Shown one piece after another: positions 16,819 to 25,942 of a stretch of DNA of 64,000 nt. A program made the position numbers and the translations under genes. The stretch spans positions 3,100,001 through 3,164,000 of the forward strand of contig OY782882.1 in NCBI GenBank assembly GCA_963678485.1. Direction: 5' to 3'. The DNA comes from CALGYY01 sp963678485. GTDB taxonomy: Bacteria; Bacteroidota; Bacteroidia; Bacteroidales; CAIWKO01. Within the stretch, counting starts at the first letter, position 1. Every line of letters starts with the position of its first letter. The notes beneath the pieces are model-generated. The model saw only the letters and a list, made by a program, of their open reading frames with translations, was not told the DNA's origin and made no database searches.

Positions 16819-19524
16819 TCAACCGCATTTCGACCATCCGCAGCTATTGCAGGTCAAACAACCTTCTTTGTAAACCAGACCTTTGGGGTCGTGACAATTC
16901 GGGCATTCTGTGTCTGCAGCAATGGTTCCATCGGGAATAAATTTCTTAAGAGCCCGCACCACGCCATTCTTCCAAGTGTTGATGTTTTCGGTATCAAGAC
17001 GCAGATTGCCAATTAAATCAACCGCGTAAATCAGTGGCATGCCATGACGTAGAATACCTGAGATTAGTTTTGCGTAGTTCCAGTATTCCTGACTAAAAGT
17101 TCTGCTCAAGCCTTCGATGGTTACCTTGTAGCCTTGTTTGTCTTCGAACTGGAAGTCATAACGGGCAACGCCATTATCATCATCATCCTTATTTCTAAGG
17201 ACCCATCCTTTGGTAACATGTGGAGGGAGGAAGAAATCTTCAGCTTTTCCAGTAAAGATTTCGTATGGTTTGCCTTTGAGCAAGCCAACAACAGCAACCC
17301 ATTTTTCGTAGTCATTTTGAAAGCGTACTACTTCTGCATCCAATTTCTTTGGACGTTGCGGAGCGCGTGTTTCCTGGAAATCATCACCTTCTTCTTTTTT
17401 GCTGGTTTCGCTTACCAGTACTCCGGAGCGTGAACCGTCGCGATAGATAGTAACGCCTTTACAACCGCTTTCCCAAGCTGTCTGATAAATCTGGCTTACC
17501 AAATCTTCGGTGGTTTCGTTGGGAACATTAACGGTTACACTGATGGAGTGATCCACCCATTTCTGAATGGCACCCTGCATTTTAACCTTTGCTAACCAAT
17601 CGATATCATTGGCTGTTGCTTTATAATAGGGCGATTTCGAGATGATAGGTTCCAATTGCTGATCGCTGTAGGTCTTTACTTCATTAACATCGTAATTATT
17701 TACCTTCAGCCATTTGAGGAATTTCGGATGAAATACATTGTATTCTTCCCAGCTGTCGCCAATCTCATCCTGAAAACTGATGGTGACATTTTTATCATTA
17801 GGATTAACCTTGCGACGGCGTTTGTAATTAATCTTGAAAGCCGGTTCGATACCAGAAGTCGTTTGTGTACAAATACTAACGCTACCTGTGGGTGCAACTG
17901 TTAGCAAAGCAATATTGCGACGGCCGTGCTTAATCATATCTTCATACATCACCGGTGCGGCATCGCGCAAACGCTGAATGAATGGATTGTTCTTTTCGCG
18001 CTCAGCGTTGTAAACCTTAAAAGCGCCACGCTCTTTTGCCATGGTGATGGAAGAACGATAGGCTTCGATGGCCAGTGTTTTATGCACTTCAACTGAGAAA
18101 TCTGTTGCCTGTTCTGAACCGTAACGGCATCCCAATGCAGCAATCATATCGCCTTCGGCGGTAATGCCAACACCAGTGCGGCGACCGGTGAGTGTCTTTT
18201 CACGGATCTTTTCCCATAACATACGTTCTGTACGTTTGGTTTCATCGTCTTCCGGGTCGGATTTGATTTTTGTGATGATTCCATCGATTTTTTCGGTTTC
18301 AAGATCAATGATATCGTCCATGATACGTTGGGCGTATTGTACATGCTCCGAAAACAATTCGCTGTTAAAATATGCGTGTTCGGTGAAAGGATTTTCCACG
18401 TAGCTGTAAAGGTTCAATGCTAACAAGCGGCAGCTATCGTATGGACACAAAGGTATTTCACCACAAGGGTTGGTACTTACGGTTTTAAAGCCAAGATCAG
18501 AATAGCAATCGGGAACAGCTTCTTTCTCGATGGTGCTCCAGAAGAGAATGCCTGGTTCTGCTGATTTCCATGCGTTGTGGATGATTTTATTCCAAAGTGG
18601 ACGGGCATCGATTTCTTTGGTGACTTTTGGATTAACCGATTGTATTGGCCATTGCTGAGTATATTTTTCACTGCTGACCACAGCACGCATAAAATCATCG
18701 TCGAGCTTAACGCTGATATTTGCTCCAGTAACCTTGCCTTCTTCCATTTTTGCATCGATGAAATGTTCTACATCGGGGTGTTTAATGGAGATGCTAAGCA
18801 TAAGGGCTCCGCGACGGCCGTCCTGAGCCACTTCGCGGGTTGAATTGGAATAACGCTCCATAAAAGGAACGATACCGGTAGATGTGAGTGCGCTGTTTTT
18901 TACCGGACTACCCGCAGGACGGATATGAGAAAGGTCGTGACCAACACCACCACGACGTTTCATGAGTTGAACCTGTTCCTGATCAGTCTTTAAAATGGCA
19001 CCATAGGAATCTCCGTTAGCATCGCTGCCAATCACAAAGCAGTTCGAGAGGGAGGACACCTGGAAATTATTACCAATCCCTGCCATGGGGCTGCCTTGAG
19101 GAATAATGTATCTGAATTCTTTGAGAAGATCAAATACCTGTTCTTCCGACATTGGGTTAGGATATTTTTTTTCTATGCGTGCAATTTCGCTGGCAATGCG
19201 GCGATGCATATCATCTGGTGTGCATTCGAACAGTTGACCATCGCTGTTTTTCAATGCATATTTATTAATCCACACGTTGGCCGCTAAGGTGTCACCCTTG
19301 AAATAAATCACCGTTTTTTCGAAGGCTTCTTCGTAGGAATATGTTTTCTGTTCCTGAAGAGGCTCAGTTATTCTTGGTGTTTCGTTTTTAATCGGTTCAT
19401 TTACGGGTGTAGTTTCTTCTTCTGGGAGACCGGGACGGGTCCTTTTTTCCAAAAGTTCCTGATAAGGGCTTTTCTTTTTCTGGTCAGTTTCCTGATTGGT
19501 GTTGGGAAATAATTTTTCTTCCAT
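16819..19524 (-). CDS. nrdJ: Adenosylcobalamin-dependent (class II) ribonucleoside-diphosphate reductase
   Basis: A 901-residue class II ribonucleotide reductase, which makes deoxyribonucleotides with adenosylcobalamin and needs no oxygen and no small subunit. Landmarks include SSLSNCFVIG (first redox cysteine), the NPCGEIPLCPYDSC segment with the radical cysteine, and the substrate-binding APTGSVSICTQTTSGIEPAF. The last 30 residues form a zinc-ribbon-like tail with CPNCHDPKG, CLTCNSCGWSKCG. The N-terminal 60 residues are charged linker. The start is placed at MEEKLFPNTNQ; an in-frame TTG three codons earlier is less likely. I see no cobalamin riboswitch upstream. It is monocistronic, with its own terminator. 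Confidence 0.95.
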   Translation of the reverse strand: MEEKLFPNTNQETDQKKKSPYQELLEKRTRPGLPEEETTPVNEPIKNETPRITEPLQEQKTYSYEEAFEKTVIYFKGDTLAANVWINKYALKNSDGQLFECTPDDMHRRIASEIARIEKKYPNPMSEEQVFDLLKEFRYIIPQGSPMAGIGNNFQVSSLSNCFVIGSDANGDSYGAILKTDQEQVQLMKRRGGVGHDLSHIRPAGSPVKNSALTSTGIVPFMERYSNSTREVAQDGRRGALMLSISIKHPDVEHFIDAKMEEGKVTGANISVKLDDDFMRAVVSSEKYTQQWPIQSVNPKVTKEIDARPLWNKIIHNAWKSAEPGILFWSTIEKEAVPDCYSDLGFKTVSTNPCGEIPLCPYDSCRLLALNLYSYVENPFTEHAYFNSELFSEHVQYAQRIMDDIIDLETEKIDGIITKIKSDPEDDETKRTERMLWEKIREKTLTGRRTGVGITAEGDMIAALGCRYGSEQATDFSVEVHKTLAIEAYRSSITMAKERGAFKVYNAEREKNNPFIQRLRDAAPVMYEDMIKHGRRNIALLTVAPTGSVSICTQTTSGIEPAFKINYKRRRKVNPNDKNVTISFQDEIGDSWEEYNVFHPKFLKWLKVNNYDVNEVKTYSDQQLEPIISKSPYYKATANDIDWLAKVKMQGAIQKWVDHSISVTVNVPNETTEDLVSQIYQTAWESGCKGVTIYRDGSRSGVLVSETSKKEEGDDFQETRAPQRPKKLDAEVVRFQNDYEKWVAVVGLLKGKPYEIFTGKAEDFFLPPHVTKGWVLRNKDDDDNGVARYDFQFEDKQGYKVTIEGLSRTFSQEYWNYAKLISGILRHGMPLIYAVDLIGNLRLDTENINTWKNGVVRALKKFIPDGTIAADTECPNCHDPKGLVYKEGCLTCNSCGWSKCG

Positions 19525-19620
19525 ATAGGTCAAAAATATTGGAATTTTAACGAATCATTAATAATAAATAGTTGAAATTGCGCATTGTAGAACTTTCGTC
19601 CCTTAATTGTTTCGGGTCTG

Positions 19621-19652
19621 CTAAAGTACCAATATCAAAACCTCTGTACAAG
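19621..19652 (-). promoter_or_regulatory. Possible promoter of the ribonucleotide reductase gene
   Basis: On the minus strand CTTG (19649-19652) and TACTTTAG (19621-19628) are 20 bases apart, a partial match to TTTG-N19-TAnnTTTG with one mismatch in each box. It lies about 100 bases before the start codon. Confidence 0.3.
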
Positions 19653-19735
19653 CCGAAACTATTAACAAAAATGAGTTTTTATCAACAGAGGACTTAAGTG
19701 TCTGACAGGGAGGATTTATGGTATAAACACCTAGT

Positions 19736-20173
19736 TTAGGCATTTTTATACCAGATGAGTTTTTTCCCGAAACCTAGCTTATTATCAGTCATTTTCAGTT
19801 GCGAAATTTCTATACTCCACAATGCTGTTGAGCCAAGAAAAGGTGCTGCATAGGGGAAGCGCTTCAGGTAAAGTTTGCGTGCAATTTCGTAATCATCATT
19901 CCGCATTTCTGTTAGGGTTCCGGCGAATTGTACCCCCTGAATGATACCGATGATGCGGGTGTCGAGTGCAATGGCTCCTGCAACTTGTTGGTTTTTTAGG
20001 CCTTCCGAAATATGACGTGTATGCGGTTCTGAGGTGAAAATGAATCTATTGAGCTGATCATCAAAAGTATAGAAGCATGTGCAGCACCATGGTATCCCTT
20101 CACTGGCGGTAGCCAGAGTCAGTATATGGTGTTTGTTAATAAACCGGATGATTCGCGCATCGGGAGCATCCAT
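19736..20173 (-). CDS. YhbP-like (UPF0306, pyridoxamine-phosphate-oxidase-fold) protein
   Basis: A 145-residue protein of the split-barrel flavin-binding superfamily, closest in pattern to the YhbP/UPF0306 group. Recognisable segments are FINKHHILTLATASEGIPWC near the N-terminus, FTSEPHTRHISEGL in the middle, and IIGIIQGVQFAGTLTE. Family members bind FMN or are of unknown function; no substrate can be named. The start is placed one base after the stop codon of the ABC transporter, so the two are probably co-translated. A longer frame would overlap the transporter by about 50 bases and adds nothing conserved. Confidence 0.75.
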   Translation of the reverse strand: MDAPDARIIRFINKHHILTLATASEGIPWCCTCFYTFDDQLNRFIFTSEPHTRHISEGLKNQQVAGAIALDTRIIGIIQGVQFAGTLTEMRNDDYEIARKLYLKRFPYAAPFLGSTALWSIEISQLKMTDNKLGFGKKLIWYKNA

Positions 20174-20174
20174 C

Positions 20175-21995
20175 TCACGAAAATGTTTGAAGGTCGTGAA
20201 GTTTACGATAAGTGCCGTTGGCTTCAAGTAATTGTGAATGGCTGCCGCGTTCCACTAGCTGTCCGTTTTGAAGGACAACGATTTCATCAGCAAATTTGAT
20301 GGTCGAAAGCCGGTGCGCAATCACAATAGAAGTTCGGTTTTGCATTAATTTTTCAAGGGCATCCTGCACTAAACGTTCTGATTCAGTATCCAGGGAGGAT
20401 GTTGCCTCATCAAGAATCAGAATCGGCGGGTTCCTTAGAACAGCGCGGGCAATGCTTAACCGCTGGCGTTGACCACCTGATAATTTCATCCCGCGATCGC
20501 CAATAAAAGTCTGATAGCCTTCTTCCATGGCCATGATAAATTCATGAGCATTGGCAATTTTTGCTGCTTTAATTACTTCATCCTCGCTAATGTTCTCTAA
20601 GCCAAAAGCAATGTTGTGGAAGACAGTATCATTAAACAGAATGGATTCCTGTGTCACAATTCCCATGAGTCCGCGCAACTGATCGATACGGTAGTCATTG
20701 ACATTAATACCATCAATGTAAATGCCTCCTTCGGAGCAATTGTAAAAGCGGGGCAGCAAGTCAACCATGGTGGATTTTCCTGCACCCGACGGTCCTACCA
20801 CCGCAATGGTTTTTCCTTTGGATATCACCAAATTAATATGGTCGAGGACGGTTTCTTTTTCATAGCAAAAACTAACATCGCGATAAGCGATTTCTGTTTT
20901 GAACTCGTGGACTTCTACAGCGTCAGGCTTTTCAACAATCACCTCTTCGGCTTTGATCACCTCGTTGATACGATCAACCGAAGCAGCACCTTTCTGTAGA
21001 TTGTAAAAAGCCGTAGTAAAGGCTTTAACTGGCGGGATAATTTGACTAAAGATGGCTAGATATACAATAAAAACGGCAGCTTCAAGGGAGGAATCTTTGG
21101 ATAAAATGAGAATGCCTCCATACCACAATACCAGCACTACTACAATAATCGCAAGAAACTCACTCAGTGGAGAGGCCAGATCGCGCTTACGATACAAGCG
21201 AATCATCACCTTGGTGTAATCATCATTGATGCGACGGAAACGGTTGTTTACAAAATCGATGGAGTTAAATGCCTTGATAATCCTCAATCCGGAAATCGTC
21301 TCTTCAATTGACGATAGAATATTCCCCATTTTCGCCTGTCCTTTTTCAGATGATCTTCTCAAACTCTTGCCAATTCTTCCAATCATTAATGCACTTAAAG
21401 GCAAAAGTATGAGTACAAAACTCGTGAGTTGGGGACTAATCACAAATAAGGTTACCATGTAGGAGATAATGGTAATGGGCTCTCTGAAAACCATTTCCAG
21501 TGATGACATGATCGACCATTCCACTTCCTGAACATCGTTGGTCATGCGTGCCATGATATCGCCCTTACGCTGTTCTGAAAAGAACGCGAGTGGTAAAATC
21601 GTTACCTTATTATATAATGTGTTTCTAATATCTTTTACAGCACCGTTTCTCACGTTGGCCATATAATACATGGCCAGATATCTGAACAGGTTTTTCAGAA
21701 AAAACAGGATGATCAGAACGATAGAAATGTAGAGTAAGGCTGTAGTTTCACCTTTTTGAAGGATTATCTTGGAAACAAAGTAATCGAAATTTGCCAGAAG
21801 ACTCTCGGTGTTGAATTTCAATGGTGGCGCTGTAAGTACCATTGCGCGGGTCTTGAATAATATTTGTAATACCGGTATTACCAAGGCAAAGGACACCAGC
21901 GAAAACAAAATGCCTAATATATTGAAGACAATATTCAGCAGCGCATATTTCCAGTACGGATATGCATACTTAAGTACCGAACGGAGTTTTTTCAT
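20175..21995 (-). CDS. MsbA-type ABC exporter (fused permease and ATPase)
   Basis: A 606-residue half-transporter with an N-terminal six-helix membrane domain (about residues 15-320) and a C-terminal ATPase. The ATPase shows Walker A GPSGAGKST near 400, the signature LSGGQRQRL, Walker B ILILDEATSSLD and the switch histidine in IVIAHRLST. It works as a homodimer in the inner membrane. The layout fits the MsbA/lipid-A flippase and multidrug-exporter group, which cannot be separated by reading alone. It is followed after one base by the YhbP-like gene and lies 18 bases downstream of the response regulator gene, so all four genes from the kinase onward may be one transcript. Confidence 0.92.
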   Translation of the reverse strand: MKKLRSVLKYAYPYWKYALLNIVFNILGILFSLVSFALVIPVLQILFKTRAMVLTAPPLKFNTESLLANFDYFVSKIILQKGETTALLYISIVLIILFFLKNLFRYLAMYYMANVRNGAVKDIRNTLYNKVTILPLAFFSEQRKGDIMARMTNDVQEVEWSIMSSLEMVFREPITIISYMVTLFVISPQLTSFVLILLPLSALMIGRIGKSLRRSSEKGQAKMGNILSSIEETISGLRIIKAFNSIDFVNNRFRRINDDYTKVMIRLYRKRDLASPLSEFLAIIVVVLVLWYGGILILSKDSSLEAAVFIVYLAIFSQIIPPVKAFTTAFYNLQKGAASVDRINEVIKAEEVIVEKPDAVEVHEFKTEIAYRDVSFCYEKETVLDHINLVISKGKTIAVVGPSGAGKSTMVDLLPRFYNCSEGGIYIDGINVNDYRIDQLRGLMGIVTQESILFNDTVFHNIAFGLENISEDEVIKAAKIANAHEFIMAMEEGYQTFIGDRGMKLSGGQRQRLSIARAVLRNPPILILDEATSSLDTESERLVQDALEKLMQNRTSIVIAHRLSTIKFADEIVVLQNGQLVERGSHSQLLEANGTYRKLHDLQTFS

Positions 21996-22013
21996 GCCAC
22001 AAAGATAGCAGCT

Positions 22014-22766
22014 TTAAAGTTCAAAACATGCAGTGATATCACTATGAAAATTTCCACCGCTTAACAAACGAGTCCGACCGGTGTCGTTCATTACCAATAC
22101 AAATTTGCCTTTGAATTGTTTATGCAATTCTTTGACATAATTCCGGTTGATAATCAGTGACCTTGATATTCGTAGAAAATCAGCGGGAAGTTTTTGACAT
22201 AATGCGACAAGACTCTGGTCGGTAAGAAATTCAGCCCCTTCAACATTATAGAAATTTACATATTTATCGTTTGCCATAAAGTAAACAATGTGCTCTAGTT
22301 TTACAGGGATAATCTTGTTCCCACATTTATGTGCGATAGAGGAGGGTGGGGGTGTTTTAATGTTGATGTTCTGTAGGTGTTGATACACATTCTGGAAACG
22401 GCTGCGGTTCATGGATAGCTTTTCAACGGTAAGTTGTAAGCGATTCTTTTCAACGGGTTTGAGTAAATAATCCAGCGCATAGGTGTTGAATGCATCCAGG
22501 GCATATTGGTCATAAGCTGTGCAAAAGACTACCAATGGTTTATGATGCAATTCGGTGAGCAGCTCAAACACATTTTTCCCCGGCATCTGAATGTCGAGGA
22601 AAATAATTTCTGGCTTTGATTGCTCAATTTTCAGAAAGGCTTCATCACCATTCTCCGCTTCACCAATAATACTGAATTCTTCGGGATATTCAGCCAACAG
22701 CCGCCCCATACGCTCACGCGCCAGCTTTTCATCATCTATGATCAGCGTTGTTCTACCTGCTTTCAT
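22014..22766 (-). CDS. LytTR-family response regulator
   Basis: A 250-residue transcription regulator. The receiver domain (residues 6-125) has the acidic pair DD at 11-12, the phospho-acceptor D58 in FLDIQMPG, the T/S in FCTAYDQYA and the lysine in LLKPVEK. The C-terminal LytTR DNA-binding domain (about 145-248) has VYFMANDKYVNFYN and ISRSLIINRNYVKEL. It lies 17 bases downstream of the histidine kinase gene, making a standard LytS/LytTR two-component pair. Target genes are unknown. The direct neighbour downstream is the ABC exporter, which may be co-transcribed. Confidence 0.93.
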   Translation of the reverse strand: MKAGRTTLIIDDEKLARERMGRLLAEYPEEFSIIGEAENGDEAFLKIEQSKPEIIFLDIQMPGKNVFELLTELHHKPLVVFCTAYDQYALDAFNTYALDYLLKPVEKNRLQLTVEKLSMNRSRFQNVYQHLQNINIKTPPPSSIAHKCGNKIIPVKLEHIVYFMANDKYVNFYNVEGAEFLTDQSLVALCQKLPADFLRISRSLIINRNYVKELHKQFKGKFVLVMNDTGRTRLLSGGNFHSDITACFEL

Positions 22767-22783
22767 GCGTTTAGAAATTGGAG

Positions 22784-25141
22784 TTATTGATTAAGAATAA
22801 TCCTGATCATCTTTTCCGGATTGTTTATGAATTCAATATCGAACGGCTTTTTATAAAGTAGACTTAGCTTTTCATAGGTGTTCTGTAAGCCATAACCTGT
22901 CATCAATCCTCCCGGGAACGCAGGACCATTATCGTAAACTTCAATGATAATCTTTCCTCCAAGTTCAAAAATACGTATTTTGATAATGCCCTGAGTACTG
23001 ATCTGCGAGATCCCGTGTTTAACGGCGTTTTCAACCAGCGGTTGTAAAATAAATTTTGGCACTTTCACCGAATTCAGTGATTCTTCAAGTTCAATCGTGT
23101 AATTCAACTTTTCGCCAAAGCGTATCTTTTCAACTTCGAGATAAACCTCAGTCATTTCAGCCTCTTCCTTTAGTGTGGCCTCCATACCGTTGTCCTTATT
23201 AATATTGTATCGGAATAGTTTTGATAATGACATGGCCATGTGCTCTGTGCGCTTCGCATCTGTATGTGCCAAGGATGCAATAGAGTTTAATGCATTATAT
23301 AAAAAATGCGGATTGATGCGTGCTTGCAATGCGTTGAGGTCGGATTTGAATTTCAGTTCTTTCTGGCGGGAGAGTTCCAGCTCCTTTTCTTGCAATATGC
23401 CGGAGATTTTATTCTGCTGAAACGAAATGGTCATGCGGTAAAAGGTGAGTATGAAGGGAATGATAATCAGCTTCCAGTCCATGGTTGAAATATCAATGAA
23501 CTGTGGAATTAAGAAGCAATAGATGATCTGGTATGACAGTATGATGCCGAAAAAGCTCAGAATGAAATTGATGATCATCTGAAGTCCGTATTTTTTAATA
23601 CGTTTCAAAAAATAATCAATGCCTAAAAACATTAGACCCCAGAGAATATATAAAGGAACAAGCCATTGCTCCATCATATAAAAAATAGAGTAATCATATT
23701 TGCTGCCCTCATACATTCCAAGGAGTAGCAGGAAACCCAGTACTGGCACCTGAGAGATGAACAGCGATTCAATCACTCGTATAACAAATTTATTCTTGAG
23801 TTTTCTAAGTATACGTTGTATTCCAAAGTAGCTGTATAACTCCATCAGCGCAAAGCTCAGTCCGAGCGTCCAAAGAATTATAAATATGTATAGTGGAGTA
23901 CGATCAGGATAATCAAAATTTTGATCAAGGATTGTGCTGATACGATATTCCCCGTTCTTTGCGTATAATGTTTGAAGCAGATATCGGTCATAGCTGGAAA
24001 ATGGTTGTCCATCGAGAATGGTCGGCGCCGGAGCATTGTAACCCTGAAACTCTTTAAAATTTCCTAACGATAAAAATATTGCTCGTTGTATGGCAAGGCA
24101 TCTCCATTCCTCCTCCATTTCATGGTCAACGCTAATGACCATCACTAAATGTGTATAAAAGGGATATAATAAATTCCCCGTTTTTTTAATGTAGGTTGGA
24201 GGCCAATTGTCCAACATCGAGTAACCCTTTTGCAGTAGCGTTGTGTCATTAACCGTATCAAAAACTATCGTTAATGTAGGCTGCTGCTCTACCACTGATA
24301 CCTTTATAGATTGCATAATGCTGGACAGGGTGTCGGAAAATGCAATTACGGTTTGCCGGTCTTTTTCTGAAGGATAGCCTGCAATTTTTATTCTCAGATC
24401 TGTTTTGAATCTATTGAGTTCGTAGGTATAAGGTTTATACTGGACTGTTTGCCTGATAAACTCGTTTTCATAGGTGTCAATTACTCTATACTCTTTTGGA
24501 AGAATGGAATAAACAGAGCCGTCCGGATGAAATATTTGAATGTTTGTAATATAAAACTTCTCGTTATCTCCTATTCCCCTGATTGCTTCAAGTTGCTTTT
24601 CGCTGAATTGTCCATTTATTGAATACAGTTCTTTAAGGACACCATTTATAACGATGTCCAACGAAAAGGAAACCACTCTGAATTCCTGGAATTTATTTTT
24701 CACCAAGAAACCTGTGGAGGCTAATAAATCCGAATGACTAATCAATGCTCCCTTGCTGCTACTTGAAGGATCTTTCCAATCTTGAGTTTCGTGGTTAAGA
24801 AATACCCTGGGCTCAGGCATGGATTCAACTGATAATTGGTAGGTTTTGTCATTTATTGTTATATTCGTTTTTCTCAGCTTGCCCGGGGTAATCAAATACC
24901 AGTTATTGCCGGTCTTTTCAATCTTCCCGTTATCGATACTGACGTTAATTTCCTCTTTTGGATTATCGGGAGTAATCGTCACTTTGGAGCTAGAGTATTG
25001 ATATAGATTTCCGCCAAGCACGCTGATTTTATACCCATCCCAATGGTAGGTGGTCCAAACAGTATCCCTTGTGATTGCCCTTGAATTTAGGGTTCCTGCA
25101 AGGATAAGTATGCACAGTAATAAAATTTTTTTTGCTTTCAT
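22784..25141 (-). CDS. LytS-type histidine kinase with a GldM-C-like sensor region
   Basis: A 785-residue membrane sensor kinase. A signal peptide (MKAKKILLLCILILAGTLNS) is followed by a large extracytoplasmic part. Residues about 43-222 match the last two domains of GldM in motif order: KIEKTGN against TITKTGN, RVVSFSLDI against KIVSFSLTM, EKFYITNI against QKIYIEDI, HPDGSVYSILP against GPDGSTRTLAP. Residues about 225-400 resemble DUF2927 (a weak call). Several membrane helices (about 415-575) precede a His_kinase domain with H612 in RINPHFLYNALNS and an ATPase domain with LQPLVENAVKHG and GYGLQNTYEKL. The start is set by the signal peptide. It pairs with the LytTR regulator 17 bases downstream. 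Confidence 0.85.
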   Translation of the reverse strand: MKAKKILLLCILILAGTLNSRAITRDTVWTTYHWDGYKISVLGGNLYQYSSSKVTITPDNPKEEINVSIDNGKIEKTGNNWYLITPGKLRKTNITINDKTYQLSVESMPEPRVFLNHETQDWKDPSSSSKGALISHSDLLASTGFLVKNKFQEFRVVSFSLDIVINGVLKELYSINGQFSEKQLEAIRGIGDNEKFYITNIQIFHPDGSVYSILPKEYRVIDTYENEFIRQTVQYKPYTYELNRFKTDLRIKIAGYPSEKDRQTVIAFSDTLSSIMQSIKVSVVEQQPTLTIVFDTVNDTTLLQKGYSMLDNWPPTYIKKTGNLLYPFYTHLVMVISVDHEMEEEWRCLAIQRAIFLSLGNFKEFQGYNAPAPTILDGQPFSSYDRYLLQTLYAKNGEYRISTILDQNFDYPDRTPLYIFIILWTLGLSFALMELYSYFGIQRILRKLKNKFVIRVIESLFISQVPVLGFLLLLGMYEGSKYDYSIFYMMEQWLVPLYILWGLMFLGIDYFLKRIKKYGLQMIINFILSFFGIILSYQIIYCFLIPQFIDISTMDWKLIIIPFILTFYRMTISFQQNKISGILQEKELELSRQKELKFKSDLNALQARINPHFLYNALNSIASLAHTDAKRTEHMAMSLSKLFRYNINKDNGMEATLKEEAEMTEVYLEVEKIRFGEKLNYTIELEESLNSVKVPKFILQPLVENAVKHGISQISTQGIIKIRIFELGGKIIIEVYDNGPAFPGGLMTGYGLQNTYEKLSLLYKKPFDIEFINNPEKMIRIILNQ

Positions 25142-25170
25142 GATGAATGCTTTTTTGGTTGAACTTGATG

Positions 25171-25201
25171 CAAAGTAAACGTAGCATTTTCCACCAACAA
25201 A
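25171..25201 (-). promoter_or_regulatory. Predicted promoter of the kinase-regulator operon
   Basis: On the minus strand TTTG (25198-25201), 19 bases, then TTACTTTG (25171-25178). This differs from TTTG-N19-TAnnTTTG at one position. The start codon follows 29 bases later, which supports the chosen kinase start. Confidence 0.5.
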
Positions 25202-25478
25202 CAAATATCCGACAAAATAGCCGATTGGCAGGATGAAATGGAAGAAAGTCCGGAAAGTCTGCAAAGAGTCGTCGCTTGCCTTTAATGCAGAGTGGTTCAG
25301 CAAGCTTAGTGCATAGATGCAGCGTATGGTCTCGCTTTTAAAAACGTCACCACAAATATAAACCGTCTGTGATTTCTCATCGCTGTTGATGCCCTGAGGG
25401 CAAGGCGAGGACTTGTATATTTCTGAAGTTAGGTGCTTATTCTCTTTCAACTTAGTTTTATATTCATCTGCAAAGACG

Positions 25479-25486
25479 TATCTTTG
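25479..25486 (+). promoter_or_regulatory. -7 promoter element directly before rbfA
   Basis: TATCTTTG is an exact TAnnTTTG match only four bases before the rbfA ATG. Transcription would begin at or inside the start codon, implying a leaderless message. Confidence 0.5.
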
Positions 25487-25490
25487 CTCC

Positions 25491-25829
25491 ATGGAATCAA
25501 TACGTCAAAGCAAAATCTCACGCCTGATTCAAAAGGAATTGGGCGAAATGTTTCAAAAAGAAATGGGCCACCTTAGAGGCCATTCGATGATCACCGTTAC
25601 CAAGGTAAATGTCACCAGCGATTTATCGCTCGCACGTGTGCATCTTAGCCTATTCGCAACGACGGATAAACAAACGCTGTTTGAAAAAATTCTTGAGAAT
25701 AAAAAAGAAATCCGTCACATCCTTGCAGGCCGCGTTGGTAAACAACTTCGCATTGTTCCCAATCTTGAATTCTATATCGACGATGCCCTGGATTATATCG
25801 AACACATTGACAAACTTCTTAAACAGTAG
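25491..25829 (+). CDS. rbfA: 30S ribosome-binding factor RbfA
   Basis: A 112-residue KH-fold protein that binds the 30S subunit and helps mature the 5' end of 16S rRNA. The N-terminus MESIRQSKISRLIQKELGEM and the segment ITVTKVNVTSDLSLARVHLS are typical, and the tail has RIVPNLEFYIDDALDYIEHI. Length matches the family. The start is the ATG right after a TATCTTTG element; the frame extends further upstream but without conserved residues. The permease gene follows 113 bases later. Confidence 0.95.
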   Translation: MESIRQSKISRLIQKELGEMFQKEMGHLRGHSMITVTKVNVTSDLSLARVHLSLFATTDKQTLFEKILENKKEIRHILAGRVGKQLRIVPNLEFYIDDALDYIEHIDKLLKQ

Positions 25830-25942
25830 CAATCAAAAAAAATTGAGAACAAGATAACATTGTCGAATAGCCTGATAGGCGATTCACACAATGCTGCCTC
25901 TGTCCTCGAAAAAGAATCAAACATTAACCTTCTATAGCTCCG

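Larger units (their letters stand above)
25142..25490. other. Divergent regulatory region between the kinase gene and rbfA
   Basis: These 349 bases separate two divergent genes. The part near the kinase holds a good minus-strand promoter, and the right end holds the rbfA -7 element. A minus-strand frame continues upstream of the kinase start, but its translation is cysteine-rich and low in family signal, and it would place the signal peptide internally. I see no other gene or riboswitch. Confidence 0.5.

Noticed and set aside
19525..19735. Cobalamin riboswitch upstream of the B12-dependent reductase
   Set aside because: I found neither the B12 box nor the expected paired elements in these 211 bases.
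20174..20227. Longer start of the YhbP-like gene overlapping the ABC exporter
   Set aside because: The extra 18 residues have no conserved content, and an ATG placed one base after the exporter stop fits better.
25142..25492. N-terminal extension of the histidine kinase
   Set aside because: The frame stays open, but the extension would place a clear signal peptide internally, and a promoter match lies between it and the chosen ATG.
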